A DNA stretch of 64,000 nucleotides from Roseiconus lacunae (GTDB lineage: Bacteria; Planctomycetota; Planctomycetia; Pirellulales; Pirellulaceae): positions 62,001 through 126,000 of the forward strand of contig NZ_VSZO01000001.1 of the NCBI RefSeq assembly GCF_008312935.1, written 5' to 3'. How positions within the stretch are numbered: position 1 is the stretch's first letter; every line of letters begins with the position of its first letter. Below, piece by piece: positions 35,832 to 44,329 of this stretch. A program made the position numbers and the translations under genes. The notes under the pieces were generated by a model, which had not been told where the DNA came from, did no database searches, and saw only the letters and a program-made list of their open reading frames with translations.

Positions 35832-36154
35832 CAGGCGACGAACGTTTAACCCCTGTCCAAATCGTTTTACGAATACGTCCGCGAAAGATACGGAGCGGTC
35901 CAATAACTTGGTTCTGGGGTGAACCGAATCGCGTTTGCAGCGGTCGAGCGGCGACTATCGAGGCAAGCAAATGCCGGTTCATCGACCACACGCCGATGAG
36001 CAAATGGAATGATGCATCGAGCCGCTGTCCCCATGCAAAATATGGTGCCCGCCGCCAGAACCGTCGGCTTGGAAACTAGAATGCGAACCGTGCCTCGGTG
36101 AACGCATCGGAAGGCTAAAATCTTTCTACAACCCACGCTAGCGGAACGTGACTC
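35832..36154. other. 323-base gap
   Basis: No gene or clear terminator can be supported between the GDPD gene and the alpha/beta hydrolase gene; presumably the promoter of the latter lies here. Confidence 0.35.
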
Positions 36155-37387
36155 ATGAGAACTCTGTTAACTCGAACGGCGATCATTGCTTGTGGAGTAT
36201 TGTCGATGGCGTTCGGAAATCCGTCGGGATTATCCGCTCAGGAAACGTCATCGGGAAAACAAGGTTTTGATCAAGCCACTGAAAGCGACGTGACACTGTG
36301 CCAGAGTTACTGGCAAACAGAGCAAGAGGCACGCGAGCAACTGAAGCGTTTTGCGCGCACCTACGACAATGCCGAGCAATGGCAACGGCGGGCCGATAAA
36401 ATCCGTACTCAGATCTTACGGGGGATGAGACTGGATCCACTTCCTCGAAGAACGCCGTTAAACGCGACCATCAGTAATAAGCGATCCTACGAAGGTTACA
36501 CCGTCGAATCGGTGGCGTTTGAATCACGTCCCGGTTTTCTGGTCTACGGCAGCTTGTACCGTCCGATCGATGGACCAGATCTTCAGGCGGGAATTCTTTG
36601 CCCTCACGGTCATGCCCGTGGACCACGCGGAGGCCGCTTGCGCCCGGATCATCAACAACGATGCGCAACGCTCGCCAGGATGGGTGCCACTGTTCTGTCG
36701 TATGACATGGTCGGATTCGGCGATTCGGAATTCCTGGGCTGGAGCCATGATCATCCCCAAGTCATGGCGTTGCAAACCTGGTCCAGTATCCGAGCGATCG
36801 ATTTCCTGGAATCACTTGGCAACGTCGATTCAGAACGGTTGGCTGTCACCGGCGCGTCTGGAGGCGGGACTCAGTCGTTTCTCCTAACCGCGATCGATGA
36901 ACGAATCGATGTTTCAGTCCCGGTCGTGATGGTCTCGGCTCATTTCTTCGGTGGTTGTGATTGCGAAAGTGGAAAACCGATTCACAAGACACCTAGCCTG
37001 GAGACCAACAACGTGGAAATTGCAGCTTGCTGCGCACCGCGACCGACACTGCTGGTTTCCGTCGGCGGCGACTGGACGAAGAATACGCCCGACGTCGAGT
37101 ATCCTTATCTTCGGAAGGTCTACCGTCTGTTTGATAAGGAATCGCTGGTCGAAAACCAACACTTCCCCGATGAAGACCACGGCTACGAACTTCCCAAGCG
37201 ACAGGCGATGTACCCGTTTCTAGTCAAACATTTGAAACTCGATGCCAAAGGCGTGATCGATCCCACATCCGGTCGCTTTGATGAATCGGCAAACACCATC
37301 GAAACAATTGAGACAATGCGAGTCTTTGCCTCTGCAGAACAGTTGCCCAAAGGGGCACTCAAACCAGGTAGCAAGATCACGTTCTGA
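36155..37387 (+). CDS. Secreted alpha/beta hydrolase, acetyl-xylan-esterase-like
   Basis: A 410-aa exported protein (signal AIIACGVLSMAFGNPSGLSAQE). The hydrolase fold shows VYGSLYRPIDGPDLQAGILCPHGH, VLSYDMVGFGDSEF, the nucleophile elbow GASGGGTQS (serine at about 232), and a late FPDEDHGYE segment with the likely catalytic histidine. Many planctomycete relatives are annotated as acetyl xylan esterase or dienelactone hydrolase family. Two cysteine clusters (GGCDCESG, ACCAP) are unusual and could form disulfides. Start ATG 36155. It is convergent with the Fae homologue, with a strong hairpin between. Confidence 0.78.
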   Translation: MRTLLTRTAIIACGVLSMAFGNPSGLSAQETSSGKQGFDQATESDVTLCQSYWQTEQEAREQLKRFARTYDNAEQWQRRADKIRTQILRGMRLDPLPRRTPLNATISNKRSYEGYTVESVAFESRPGFLVYGSLYRPIDGPDLQAGILCPHGHARGPRGGRLRPDHQQRCATLARMGATVLSYDMVGFGDSEFLGWSHDHPQVMALQTWSSIRAIDFLESLGNVDSERLAVTGASGGGTQSFLLTAIDERIDVSVPVVMVSAHFFGGCDCESGKPIHKTPSLETNNVEIAACCAPRPTLLVSVGGDWTKNTPDVEYPYLRKVYRLFDKESLVENQHFPDEDHGYELPKRQAMYPFLVKHLKLDAKGVIDPTSGRFDESANTIETIETMRVFASAEQLPKGALKPGSKITF

Positions 37388-37443
37388 ACGCCCTTAACAT
37401 TGCAGCACCTGTATGTAAGCAGCACCTGGGTGCCAAAATCAAT

Positions 37444-37471
37444 GCTCCCGCGCGGCCTTCCGCCCGGGAGC
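37444..37471. terminator. Hairpin between convergent genes
   Basis: GCTCCCG (37444-37450) pairs with CGGGAGC (37465-37471), and the inner GCGG/CCGC continues the stem around a CCTT loop with one C-C mismatch. No T tract follows on either strand, so it may be a factor-dependent or mRNA-end hairpin shared by both genes. Confidence 0.55.
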
Positions 37472-37504
37472 GAAGCGAGTGATCAGTGGTGCCCTGAGGG
37501 TCGC

Positions 37505-38062
37505 CTAACCCTGAGCCTTCTTTGCATCGAGGGCGCGCTGATAGTACTTGTGCGTCACCTTGTCTTGATTTTCCAGCAGCCAGTCGATCGAAGGTTCGTT
37601 CGACATCGCTTTGCGGATCGCCTGCGCCATAGCCTTGCGATGAATATTGAACAAAGCCTCATGATCGAGGTCTTTTTCTTTTGCGGCGCCGGGATTCAAC
37701 CAGACGGAGCAGATGATCCCTAAGTCATTCGCCTTTTCCTTCGGGATATCACCGGCTCGGACGGCATCAAGCACACCGTTGGCGATCGCCCCTTGAACGG
37801 TTCCCATCAAGATATTCGTGTAATCCGAACTCTTGACGGTCACTTTACTGACCATCAATGTGACAGGACGCACCTGGATATCGGTGTCCATGATCGCGAA
37901 TACCTTCGAGTGTCCCGCGGATTGATTTCCGGTCAAGGTTGCGATCGCGGTTCCGACGGGGCCGTCGAGCTCACCGATGACGACTTCTGGTTCAGCGGCG
38001 GTGAACGGCGGGCCACCGGCAATCAAGCACTCACCGGTTCGCATGATGATTCGTTCGCTCAT
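37505..38062 (-). CDS. Formaldehyde-activating enzyme (Fae) family protein, possibly lacking the catalytic His
   Basis: A 185-aa cytosolic protein. The Fae fold is recognisable from IGELDGPVGTAIATLTGNQSAGHSKVFAI, VRPVTLMVSKVTVKSSDYTNILMGTVQGAIANGVLDAV and the end KVTHKYYQ. Fae condenses formaldehyde with tetrahydromethanopterin, and the H4MPT pathway is known in planctomycetes. In methylotroph Fae the catalytic histidine lies in VAHIDLIIG; here the aligned segment reads AAEPEVVIG, with Glu in its place. This is then perhaps one of the Fae paralogues of unclear activity. Start ATG 38062 (MSERIIMRTGE), supported by the conserved GE at the expected distance; the open frame to 38131 is unconserved. 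Confidence 0.8.
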   Translation of the reverse strand: MSERIIMRTGECLIAGGPPFTAAEPEVVIGELDGPVGTAIATLTGNQSAGHSKVFAIMDTDIQVRPVTLMVSKVTVKSSDYTNILMGTVQGAIANGVLDAVRAGDIPKEKANDLGIICSVWLNPGAAKEKDLDHEALFNIHRKAMAQAIRKAMSNEPSIDWLLENQDKVTHKYYQRALDAKKAQG

Positions 38063-38220
38063 AACTCGTTTTGTTGAAGACGAATTTGAAAGTGTGGAAA
38101 GCCGGTAACATAGCGTACGACGGCAAATCATTCACCGCCCGGTACGCAGTGACTTTCTCGGACGGCAAGAAGTAGTGTCTTGATCGCCCCACAAACCGGC
38201 GACCGCTCGAAAGCAATCTC

Positions 38221-38321
38221 GAGTGCTCCGTTCCAACTCGATTTAGGATTCGCCGCATGGCGTTAGCCACGGTTTCGGTGTAATCACCGCGGCTAACACC
38301 CGTCGGCGGATGACCCGAACC
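38221..38321 (-). repeat. Dispersed intergenic repeat, copy A (reverse orientation)
   Basis: Read on the minus strand it runs GGGTTCGGGTCATCCGCCGA ... TGTTAGCC ... CACCGAAACCGTGGCTAACG, CCATGCGGCGAATCC ... GGAACGGAGCACTC. The GTTAGCC/GGCTAAC arms make it an imperfect palindrome. It lies between the Fae homologue and the PAS-AraC gene. Confidence 0.7.
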
Positions 38322-38338
38322 CGTATTTTCAAATGGAA

Positions 38339-38361
38339 CGAAGCACTGAAGCGATGCTTCG
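38339..38361 (-). terminator. Hairpin after the PAS-AraC gene
   Basis: CGAAGCA (38339-38345) pairs with TGCTTCG (38355-38361) around a 9-base loop. It lies 10 bases beyond the stop of the leftward PAS-AraC gene, a plausible terminator without a strong T tract. Confidence 0.4.
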
Positions 38362-38370
38362 ATCCTTCCC

Positions 38371-39123
38371 TCATTTGACGAATCGTTTCCGCCAAGCCGC
38401 CGGCGTCATCCCGGTGACCTCTCGAAAACGTCGGGTCAAATGGCTCTGATCCGTAAAGCCGACTTCAAACGCGATTTCAGCGAGCGTTCGGGACGTGGTT
38501 GCGAGCAGTTGCTGGGCCGCCTGGACGCGAACCGAGCGCAGATAATCAGTCGGGGTCACGCGAAGTAATTGCCGAAAGCGCCGATTGAAATGGGTCGATG
38601 AAAGGCCGGCCAGGCCTGCCATCGCTGTCATTGAAATCTGCTCGGCGTAATGTTTCTCGATGTAACGGGCGACCGGCAAAAGTTCTTGCAGGTACTGCAT
38701 CAACTCCTCTTGCTGTTCGATACGGTACATCGCCCCCGCGATTCCGATCACGCGATGATTCGAATCAAACAACGGAGTCTTGGTGGAAACATACCAGCGA
38801 GGAACACTCCGGCGATGCAATACCAGCCAGACTTGACCGGGCACCGGTTTTCGACCCGCCATCACACGGCGGTCTTCGCTAATGTAGGCCTCCGCCATCA
38901 GCGGGGGGTGAAAATCGTAATCGGACTTGCCGATCGCGTCCGCTTCTTCTTTCAAACCATGGTTTTCAAGAAAAAGTCGATTCACTTTCACGAACCGGCT
39001 TTCGGTGTCCTTCGCGTAAAAATAGGTCTGAGGCAACGCATCAAACAACGCGATCACGGATTCCGCTTGGGGATTGCGTTGGAAAAACGCCGCCTGGAAA
39101 TCGCCGGGGGTGGATTCTGGCAT
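38371..39123 (-). CDS. PAS domain-containing AraC family regulator
   Basis: A 250-aa regulator. Residues about 15-125 form a PAS-type sensor (ALFDALPQTYFYAKDTESRFVKVNRLFLENHG, later IGIAGAMYRIEQQEEL). The C-terminal 100 residues are an AraC DNA-binding domain with both helix-turn-helix units (ISMTAMAGLAGLSSTHFNRRFRQLL and RTLAEIAFEVGFTDQSHLTRRFREVTGMTPAAWRKRF). Start ATG 39123; the open frame upstream begins at TTG 39159. It is divergent from the first cytochrome-DUF1549-DUF1553 gene, so it may control that module. Ligand unknown. Confidence 0.9.
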   Translation of the reverse strand: MPESTPGDFQAAFFQRNPQAESVIALFDALPQTYFYAKDTESRFVKVNRLFLENHGLKEEADAIGKSDYDFHPPLMAEAYISEDRRVMAGRKPVPGQVWLVLHRRSVPRWYVSTKTPLFDSNHRVIGIAGAMYRIEQQEELMQYLQELLPVARYIEKHYAEQISMTAMAGLAGLSSTHFNRRFRQLLRVTPTDYLRSVRVQAAQQLLATTSRTLAEIAFEVGFTDQSHLTRRFREVTGMTPAAWRKRFVK

Positions 39124-39220
39124 GGTCAAATCATACCAAAACAAAGCGGGCTTGTTCAAGACGCGCTTTACCGCTGCGGACTAGGATCTGTTGTTTAGCG
39201 TTCCATCTAAATCAAACGTT

Positions 39221-39334
39221 TGGGTTCGGCTTATCAGCCGACGTGTGTTGGCCCCGGTGATGGCACCCGCGGTCACGCCGAAACCGCGTCTGATGCGGCG
39301 CGGTTAATCGCAATATCAAGTGTTGCTTCATTCG
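39221..39334 (+). repeat. Dispersed intergenic repeat, copy C
   Basis: GGGTTCGGCTTATCAGCCGA, then CGTGTGTTGGCCCCGGTGAT and a diverged second half (CGAAACCGCGTCTGATGCGG, then CGCGGTTAATCGC ... GTTGCTTCATTCG). It ends about 78 bases before the start of the cytochrome-DUF1549-DUF1553 gene. Confidence 0.6.
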
Positions 39335-39411
39335 AAGAGTAGATGGCGCAACGGGATCTGCGGACTTAGTGCAGGATCCGACGAGTTCAACGAAGGCGGC
39401 AAGAGAAAACC

Positions 39412-42400
39412 ATGTCAACGATTACCTCCCCATCGACGACAGGCTGGGCGACTCGGCGTATGCCAGTCATCACGCCCATCATGGTCTTGTTCACGGTGAT
39501 CGCACCCTCGAGCGACACCGCCCTCAAAGCAGATGACATTTCATTTTCACGCGACGTTTTGCCCGTACTTTCCGATCGCTGCTTTCACTGCCATGGGCCC
39601 GACGCAACTCATCGGGAAGCTGACTTGCGATTGGATGTCGAAGAGAACGCCAAGGAAGACCTCGGTGGATACGCCGCTGTCACTCCTGGCAATTTGGAAG
39701 AGAGCGAGATTTGGCGCCGGATCACATCGAACGACGAAGGCGAAGTGATGCCGCCGAGTGATTCACACCGCAAGCCACTGACCGACCCCGAGCGCGAAGC
39801 GATCCGCCGCTGGATAGTTTCGGGTGCAAAATGGGGGAAGCATTGGTCGTTTGAAAAGATCACTCGACCAACGCCTCCATCAACCGACGTTCATCCGGTC
39901 GACGCATTTGTTCAAGCGAAACTCGCGAGCGAAGATCTGGAGCTCAACCGTCTTGCCCCGCCGCATACCCAGCTTCGTCGTTTGTCGTTTGACTTGACCG
40001 GACTCGCACCAACGCCCGAACAAGTCGATGCCTTTGACGGATCTAAAGAAGCCTTGGGGAAAACGCTCGACGCGATCTTTCAATCACCCAGCTATGCCGA
40101 ACGAATGGCGATGTGGTGGCTCGATGCCTCCCGATATTCCGACTCCGACGGATACCAGCAAGACGCGACCCGCCAAAACTGGCCTTGGCGTGACTGGGTG
40201 ATTCGGCAATTTCAAGAGAATAAATCGTTCCGAGAGTTCACGATCGAACAGTTCGCCGGTGACTTGCTGCCCGATGCGACCGAGGAGCAGCAACTCGCGA
40301 CGTGCTTTCACCGCAATCATATGACCAACGGCGAAGGCGGCCGAGACCCAGAGGAATCGCGTGTCGATTATGTCATCGACCGAGTTAACACGACCGGCAC
40401 CGTTTGGCTAGGGCTCACCCTTGGCTGCGTCCAGTGCCATTCACACAAGTTCGATCCGATCTCCCATCAAGACTATTATTCGTTCTCGGCTTTCTTCAAT
40501 AGTATCGACGAAAACGGCAAGGCGGGGATGAATGCCACGCCGTACTTGTCATACACCTCACCGAATGTTGACGCGAGGGTTGAAGAACTATCGCATTTCG
40601 TCGACCAGTGCCGCAAACAGAAATCGGCCGAGCTAAAACGAGCGGAAAAGCGGTTCGAACGATGGCTCGCCCAGGCCCGCGAACAAGCGGCAAGCGACTA
40701 TCGGGTTTGGTGGCCGATCTTCCCGCAGGTAACCAGCAGCGAAGGGACGTTGTTTCAGATCGAAGACGATGGCACGATTCAAACTCACGGTCCGAAACCG
40801 AGCCAAGATGATTACCGTGTCGAGGTTCGCATTCCCGCCGGGGTAAAGCAAATCAGTGGAATTCGACTAGAGGTCTTGCCACACGAATCCCATGTCGAGC
40901 AGCGGTTCACCCGAAGCGGCAATGGTGAATTCACACTCACCAATGTCTTGGCAATGGTACGTGAAGCCGGCAGCCCGTCCGAGCAACAGCTGGAATTCGC
41001 AGGTGCGGTTGCCGATTACCAAGCTGACAAAAAACGAAAGACCGAATGGGACACGCGCTACGCTAATATCCGTGAAACACTTAACGATGACGCCCGCGAT
41101 GGATGGACGACTGAGGGAGCCGAATCGATCGAACCACACACCGGTGTCTATGAATTGCGCAAACCATGGCAAGTCAGCCAAGGCGATCGATTCATCATCA
41201 AACTGCGTCATCGGTCCACTCATGGTGACGCCAACATCGGAAGGTTCCGCATCTCACTGACCGAAGAACGGGGTGAAACGGTGCGACGTACCGATGGCGA
41301 TTCACCGATCGCAGCATTGCTTCGAAACAACCAGACGGACCTTGACGACAAACTTCGAAAGCGTTTGCTGGACCAATACTTGCTAAGCGATCCGGAGTAC
41401 CAAGCGGATGCGACCCGTCTTTCGGCGGCTGAGCGGCAGCTTTCACAACTGAAGAAAGAGACCGATCCACGGAAGGTGATGGTGCTCAAAGAGCGTGACA
41501 AACCTCGCGAAACACACATTCTTTTGCGCGGTGTCTGGGATGCCAAAGGCGACGTCGTCGAGCGTGCGGTCTTGCCGAGCGTCCTCGAATGGCCTGCCGA
41601 GAAAACACAAACGCGTCTTGATCTCGCCCAATGGATCGTCGATCGCGACAACCCGCTGACCGCTCGTGTGATTGTCAATCAAGTTTGGCAACTACTGTTT
41701 GGGCAAGGTCTTGTTCGGACGCCAGAAGATTTTGGATTGCAAGGCGAACTGCCCACCCATCCCAAATTGCTCGACTGGTTGGCCATCGAATTCATCGAAA
41801 ACGATTGGGACATCCAACACATCATTCGTGTCATCGTGACAAGCAAGACTTATCGTCAAAGCAGTGTCACGACCGAAAAGTTACTCAGCCTTGATCCGGA
41901 GAACCGTTTGTTGGCCCGATCCCCTCGATTCCGATTACCGGCATGGATGATCCGCGATAACGCGTTACAGGTTTCAGGGCTCATCAACTCGGCCGTCGGT
42001 GGGCCGCCGGTCAAGCCGTACCAACCGGAAGGTGTTTGGGCGGAAATCACGATGGGACGATTCGATTATCAGCCCAGCCTGGGACCGGCACAGTACCGCC
42101 GGACCATCTATGCCTTTTGGCGTCGCAGCAGTGCACCGACGTTTCTGTTCGACAGTGCCCAGCGCCGGGTTTGCGAGGTCGGTGTGCGTCGTACCAATAC
42201 GCCACTTCATGCCCTTACCCTGATGAACGATCAAACAATGTTAGAAGCATCGCGCGCGCTTGCGGACTTGGCGATGAACATCGGCACTGAGCCCAATGAA
42301 TGGTCGGACATGCAACTACAAATGATTTCGCATCGCGTTTTATCGCGAGAGCTGACTTCGGATGAACTGGACGAACTGAAACGTGTTTGGTCATCGGTCA

Positions 42401-42555
42401 TGGAGGTCTATCAAAACGAAACCGCATCGGCACTCGAATTTTGTTGTGTCGGTCAACAAGAAATCCCCGCCGCGTCGCTCGCTGCACCAACGGCAGCATG
42501 GATGACGATCGCAAACTTGATCTTAAATTTGGATGAGGCCATCACGCGTGAATAA
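39412..42555 (+). CDS. Planctomycete cytochrome c-DUF1549-DUF1553 protein (first copy)
   Basis: A 1047-aa exported protein of the planctomycete PSCyt1-PSCyt2-PSD1 architecture. After a signal-like stretch (MPVITPIMVLFTVIAPSSDTALKAD) comes a mono-haem domain with Cys57-F-H-Cys60-His61 and a later MPP methionine loop. DUF1549 spans about 155-365 (HPVDAFVQAKL, RLSFDLTGLAPTPEQ, RYSDSDGYQ, CVQCHSHKFDPI, a second CxxCH). DUF1553 spans about 730-990 (DNPLTARVIVNQVWQLLFGQGLVRTPEDFG, TKTYRQSS). The function is unproven; these proteins typically pair with DUF1501 proteins and sulfatases and are thought to act at the cell surface in polysaccharide breakdown. The DUF1501 gene follows 7 bases after. Confidence 0.92.
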   Translation: MSTITSPSTTGWATRRMPVITPIMVLFTVIAPSSDTALKADDISFSRDVLPVLSDRCFHCHGPDATHREADLRLDVEENAKEDLGGYAAVTPGNLEESEIWRRITSNDEGEVMPPSDSHRKPLTDPEREAIRRWIVSGAKWGKHWSFEKITRPTPPSTDVHPVDAFVQAKLASEDLELNRLAPPHTQLRRLSFDLTGLAPTPEQVDAFDGSKEALGKTLDAIFQSPSYAERMAMWWLDASRYSDSDGYQQDATRQNWPWRDWVIRQFQENKSFREFTIEQFAGDLLPDATEEQQLATCFHRNHMTNGEGGRDPEESRVDYVIDRVNTTGTVWLGLTLGCVQCHSHKFDPISHQDYYSFSAFFNSIDENGKAGMNATPYLSYTSPNVDARVEELSHFVDQCRKQKSAELKRAEKRFERWLAQAREQAASDYRVWWPIFPQVTSSEGTLFQIEDDGTIQTHGPKPSQDDYRVEVRIPAGVKQISGIRLEVLPHESHVEQRFTRSGNGEFTLTNVLAMVREAGSPSEQQLEFAGAVADYQADKKRKTEWDTRYANIRETLNDDARDGWTTEGAESIEPHTGVYELRKPWQVSQGDRFIIKLRHRSTHGDANIGRFRISLTEERGETVRRTDGDSPIAALLRNNQTDLDDKLRKRLLDQYLLSDPEYQADATRLSAAERQLSQLKKETDPRKVMVLKERDKPRETHILLRGVWDAKGDVVERAVLPSVLEWPAEKTQTRLDLAQWIVDRDNPLTARVIVNQVWQLLFGQGLVRTPEDFGLQGELPTHPKLLDWLAIEFIENDWDIQHIIRVIVTSKTYRQSSVTTEKLLSLDPENRLLARSPRFRLPAWMIRDNALQVSGLINSAVGGPPVKPYQPEGVWAEITMGRFDYQPSLGPAQYRRTIYAFWRRSSAPTFLFDSAQRRVCEVGVRRTNTPLHALTLMNDQTMLEASRALADLAMNIGTEPNEWSDMQLQMISHRVLSRELTSDELDELKRVWSSVMEVYQNETASALEFCCVGQQEIPAASLAAPTAAWMTIANLILNLDEAITRE

Positions 42556-42562
42556 TTACCCA

Positions 42563-43993
42563 ATGGACGAATCCACACGACAACGAATCGGTCGACGATG
42601 TTTCTTGGGGCAAACTGGGTTCAACTTCGGTGCCTTAGCGGTCAGTGCGATGCTGGGCGACGAACTTGCCGCATCGGAACTGCAAGATGCTCTACCGCAC
42701 TTTGCCCCGCAGGCGAAGCGAGTGATTTTTCTGACCCAATCCGGTGGCCCATCTCAAATCGAACTTTTTGACTACAAGCCAAATCTCGAAAAGCTGGCCG
42801 GAACAGAACTCCCCGAAAGCGTTCGGCAAGGCCAGCGTTTGACCGGCATGACGAAAGGTAAACCGCAGCTGGTCCTTCCGTCGATTGCAAAGTTCAATCC
42901 GCACGGTCAGTCTGGAACACTGGTCGGTGAATGGTTGCCACACATCGGCTCGATCGCCGATGACCTGTGTTTTGTCAAATCGATGGTCACCGACCAGATT
43001 AACCATGCCCCGGCGATGACGAAGTTCCTGACCGGACACCAACTTCCCGGTCGACCGAGTTTTGGATGTTGGGCGAGCTATGGACTCGGTTCCGTCAATA
43101 AAAACTTACCTGACTATGTTGTCTTGATTTCGCGGATGAAACGGGGAAGTGACCAGCCTCTGTATAACCATTACTGGGGCAGCGGTTTCTTGCCATCAAA
43201 GCATCAAGGGGTCAAACTGCGCAGCGCAAAAGATCCGGTGTTGTACCTCAACGACCCGGAAGGGTTCCCGCGAGAACTGCGCCGAGAAATGCTCGACGGA
43301 CTGGCTTCATTGAACCGCCAGCATCATGCGACGACTCTTGATCCGGAAATTGAAACTCGGATCCAGCAGTACGAAATGGCGTTCCGAATGCAATCGAGCG
43401 TTCCCGAGTTAACGGACCTTAGCGACGAACCCGAATCGACGTTTGAGTTGTATGGTCCCGACTCTCGGCGTCCCGGCAGTTATGCCGCCAACTGTATTCT
43501 CGCCCGGCGTTTGGCCGAACGTGATGTACGGTTCATCCAACTGTTTCACCCCGATTGGGATCATCACTCACGATTGAGTTCATGGTGCGTTTCCCGCTGT
43601 ATTGATACCGATCAACCGAGTGCGGCATTGATCAAGGACTTAAAGCGCTGCGGACTGTTGAGTGACACGCTTGTCATTTGGGGCGGCGAATTTGGACGCG
43701 GCGTGGCGGGCCAAGGTCAATGGGATTCCCCACTGGCCGGACGCGATCACCATCCACGTTGCTTCACCGTTTGGATGGCTGGGGCAGGCATCAAACCGGG
43801 ATTTAGCTACGGGGCAACGGATGATTTCAGTTACAACGTTGCCGAAAACCCCGTTCATGTGCGTGACCTTCATGCGACCGCATTGCATCAACTGGGCATC
43901 GACCATGAACGACTGACCTATCGTTATCAGGGACTGGATTTCAAGCTGACCGGGGTCGAGTCTTCGAAAGTCGTGCGGGACATTTTGGTGTGA
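42563..43993 (+). CDS. DUF1501 Tat-exported protein (first copy)
   Basis: A 476-aa protein with a twin-arginine signal (RQRIGRRCFLGQTGFNFGALAVSAMLGDELAAS), so it is folded before export. The DUF1501 body resembles the alkaline-phosphatase/sulfatase superfamily: AKRVIFLTQSGGPSQIELFDYKPNL, WLPHIGSIADDLCFVKSM, the RFIQLFHPDWDHH segment, LVIWGGEFGR, and RDHHPRCFTVWMAGAGIKPG. Start ATG 42563, 7 bases after the previous stop, shows it is in an operon with the cytochrome gene. Catalytic activity has not been established for this family. Confidence 0.92.
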   Translation: MDESTRQRIGRRCFLGQTGFNFGALAVSAMLGDELAASELQDALPHFAPQAKRVIFLTQSGGPSQIELFDYKPNLEKLAGTELPESVRQGQRLTGMTKGKPQLVLPSIAKFNPHGQSGTLVGEWLPHIGSIADDLCFVKSMVTDQINHAPAMTKFLTGHQLPGRPSFGCWASYGLGSVNKNLPDYVVLISRMKRGSDQPLYNHYWGSGFLPSKHQGVKLRSAKDPVLYLNDPEGFPRELRREMLDGLASLNRQHHATTLDPEIETRIQQYEMAFRMQSSVPELTDLSDEPESTFELYGPDSRRPGSYAANCILARRLAERDVRFIQLFHPDWDHHSRLSSWCVSRCIDTDQPSAALIKDLKRCGLLSDTLVIWGGEFGRGVAGQGQWDSPLAGRDHHPRCFTVWMAGAGIKPGFSYGATDDFSYNVAENPVHVRDLHATALHQLGIDHERLTYRYQGLDFKLTGVESSKVVRDILV

Positions 43994-44329
43994 GGCAATC
44001 GGCAGAAGCGATGTTCGAAATCGCGAGCAAACTTGAAACCGGTGCAGGCCGAATTTTGATTTAAGATTGACCGATGCGGAACCAAGTTTGCTGTCTTGCC
44101 CCGACGCTAGCGAGTTCGGCTTTTCCGGCCTGGTTCGTCGGAGCATTAGCGGAATGTCGTTCGCCGCGGTTGTGCCGCGATCAGTGCGGCTGAACTCCGA
44201 CGACCGATCGATCAGGCCCGAATTTTTTGTTGCCACGAAGCATGGGGCAGAGACCGATCTATAATCGCGTCTTTCCAACCTACCGCCCCCCCTTCACTTT
44301 CCGATGCCCGCGTTGGGCTGACGAATGGA
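43994..44329. other. 336-base gap before the first sulfatase
   Basis: No gene or recognised repeat. The spacing means the sulfatase at 44330 probably has its own promoter. Confidence 0.35.
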
